In this document: piece after piece, positions 4,926 through 5,591 of the stretch
Layout of the letters: each line of letters begins with the position of its first letter
Position numbering within the stretch: position 1 is the first letter of the stretch
From: Parcubacteria group bacterium GW2011_GWD2_43_10
Lineage (GTDB): Bacteria; Patescibacteriota; Patescibacteriia; Veblenbacterales; UBA10138
Direction: 5' to 3'
DNA length: 5,591 bases
Assembly (NCBI GenBank): GCA_000995845.1
Contig: LCEZ01000060.1
Coordinates: 1 to 5,591 of the forward strand
The notes under the pieces: generated by a model
Databases searched by the model: none
Told to the model about the DNA's origin: nothing
What the model saw: the letters and a program-made list of their open reading frames with translations, nothing else
Program-made: the position numbers and the translations under genes

Positions 4926-5276
4926 ATGTCCTTGGGGTTAATCTGTATTATTGCAGCTGGTGTATTTTATACCATTTCAATTTGGTCTGAGCGTTTGGTC
5001 AAAAAACTTATGGTTTGGATGGTTCTGTTGTTAGGAACCGGGTTTATTTGTGACTTAATTGGTACCAATGCCATGCGGTTAACAGCCAAGATCCATGTGC
5101 TAAATTTTCATACCATCGGCGGTTATTCCGCTCTAGTAATTATGGGTTTACATTTAGCCTGGGCAATTTTAGCTATTTATAAATATAAAAAGGCACAGGA
5201 ATTATTCAGGCGATATTCATTATATGCATGGTTCTTATGGTTAACTGCCTTCTTGACAGGTGTTCCAAAAATATAA
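4926..5276 (+). CDS. four-helix membrane protein, HsmA/TIGR03987-like
   Basis: The 116-residue protein is almost wholly membrane: segments at about 2-20, 28-48, 63-85 and 97-113, with short positively charged links (ERLVKK, KYKKAQELFRR). The pattern FYTISIWSE in helix 1, D43 with a following GTNAMR at the end of helix 2, the FHTIGGYSALVIMGLHLAWA helix with H62 and H76, and a final YSLYAWFLWLTAFLTG resemble the small bacterial membrane family I recall as HsmA/TIGR03987. The two helix-3 histidines could bind a cofactor or metal, but that is speculation and the family function is not known to me. The start is fixed by GGAGG at 4917-4921, 4 nt before the ATG. A terminator at 5281-5313 closes the unit, so it is not co-transcribed with glgC by design. 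Confidence 0.65.
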   Translation: MSLGLICIIAAGVFYTISIWSERLVKKLMVWMVLLLGTGFICDLIGTNAMRLTAKIHVLNFHTIGGYSALVIMGLHLAWAILAIYKYKKAQELFRRYSLYAWFLWLTAFLTGVPKI

Positions 5277-5280
5277 TTTT

Positions 5281-5313
5281 AAGGCTACCTAAATAGGCAG
5301 CCTTATTTTTTAT
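5281..5313 (+). terminator. intrinsic terminator of the HsmA-like gene
   Basis: AAGGCT (5281-5286) pairs with AGCCTT (5299-5304); after one A/C mismatch, CCT (5288-5290) pairs with AGG (5295-5297) around AAAT. ATTTTTTATT follows directly. It begins 5 nt past the stop codon. Confidence 0.8.
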
Positions 5314-5323
5314 TGCTCAGCCC

Positions 5324-5352
5324 TTGACATTTTTAATTATATGAGTTATTAT
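5324..5352 (+). promoter_or_regulatory. strong sigma70-type promoter of glgC
   Basis: A perfect TTGACA (5324-5329) and TATTAT (5347-5352) are separated by exactly 17 bp of AT-rich DNA. The start near 5359 gives a leader of about 43 nt before the GTG. This is the best promoter match in the window. Confidence 0.85.
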
Positions 5353-5401
5353 CATGCCAAATAAAATAATTAAAATTGTCATTTAAAAAAAGGAGAAACA
5401 C

Positions 5402-5591
5402 GTGAAAATCTTCAAAGTTCTCATGTTAATTTTAGCAGGAGGAGCCGGTACTAGAATGTATCCATTTACAGCCAAGAGGCCTAAACCAGGCGTAAGTTTT
5501 GGCGCGCGACTTAAGTTAGTGGATATTCCATTAAGTAATGGACTTAATAGTGACATCAGCCATATTTATGTAATTGTACAAAATCAGGCTG
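5402..5591 (+). CDS. glgC: glucose-1-phosphate adenylyltransferase (ADP-glucose pyrophosphorylase), 5' part
   Basis: The first 63 codons are present; the gene runs off the window. By family it makes ADP-glucose and pyrophosphate from ATP and glucose 1-phosphate, the committed step of bacterial glycogen synthesis, in the cytoplasm. The nucleotide-binding signature LAGGAGTRMYPFT (11-23) is followed by RPKPGVSFGARLKLVDIPLSN (26-46) and a strand IYVIVQ (55-60). These match, in order, the GlgC pattern of AGGxGxRLxPLT, the RxKPAVPFGGxYRLID block and the LSN motif. FGAR and LKLVD in place of FGGxYRLID are mild deviations. The start is GTG at 5402, set by AGGAG at 5391-5395, 6 nt upstream; an in-frame ATG at 5423 would remove the strand leading to the nucleotide loop. 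A related sugar-nucleotide pyrophosphorylase such as GlgD cannot be fully excluded from the N-terminus alone. Confidence 0.85.
   Translation, partial: MKIFKVLMLILAGGAGTRMYPFTAKRPKPGVSFGARLKLVDIPLSNGLNSDISHIYVIVQNQA

Overview
The window looks like bacterial chromosome, most probably from a Patescibacteria (CPR) genome. The clues are family-level and recalled from memory: an exported M23 peptidase carrying a C-terminal module (about residues 200-318) that I associate with CPR proteins, an exported DUF5666-like protein, and a small membrane-anchored protein with a two-cysteine 'ITPE..DC...IKAG...KAC' tail. TGA, TAA and TAG all appear to act as stops, so ordinary code 11 fits and the Gly-TGA code of some CPR lineages is not indicated. 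The taxonomic call is inference.

Left part, minus strand (about 4250 down to 1): a run of envelope-type genes. In transcription order these are an M23 metallopeptidase (4236-3274), a 90-bp tandem duplication covering its 3' end, an exported three-module DUF5666-like protein (3084-2134), a strong palindromic terminator (2074-2109), a small anchored protein that appears frameshifted (1804-1456), a GT28/MurG-like glycosyltransferase-type protein starting 3 nt later (1452-112), then a good promoter and the first 11 codons of another probably exported protein (33-1).

Embedded in this minus-strand block, the 329-nt gap 1805-2133 holds a compact plus-strand unit: promoter 1843-1871, Shine-Dalgarno 1911-1915, a 23-codon ORF 1921-1992 and a GC-rich terminator 2014-2052. 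This is the least expected element here.

Right part, plus strand (4298-5591): a divergent promoter region, then three genes, the first two ended by their own terminators: a 119-aa protein I do not recognise, a 116-aa four-helix membrane protein resembling the HsmA/TIGR03987 family, and the 5' end of glgC (ADP-glucose pyrophosphorylase), cut by the window edge. By eye this half is clearly more AT-rich than the DUF5666/M23 half.

Across the window, all four plus-strand starts have a clear Shine-Dalgarno, while none of the five minus-strand starts does; two of those have a -10-like hexamer only 6-9 nt upstream, suggesting leaderless or near-leaderless initiation of the envelope genes. I see no CRISPR array, tRNA, rRNA or transposase. 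The genes look like separate small transcription units, with the 1804-112 pair the only convincing operon.
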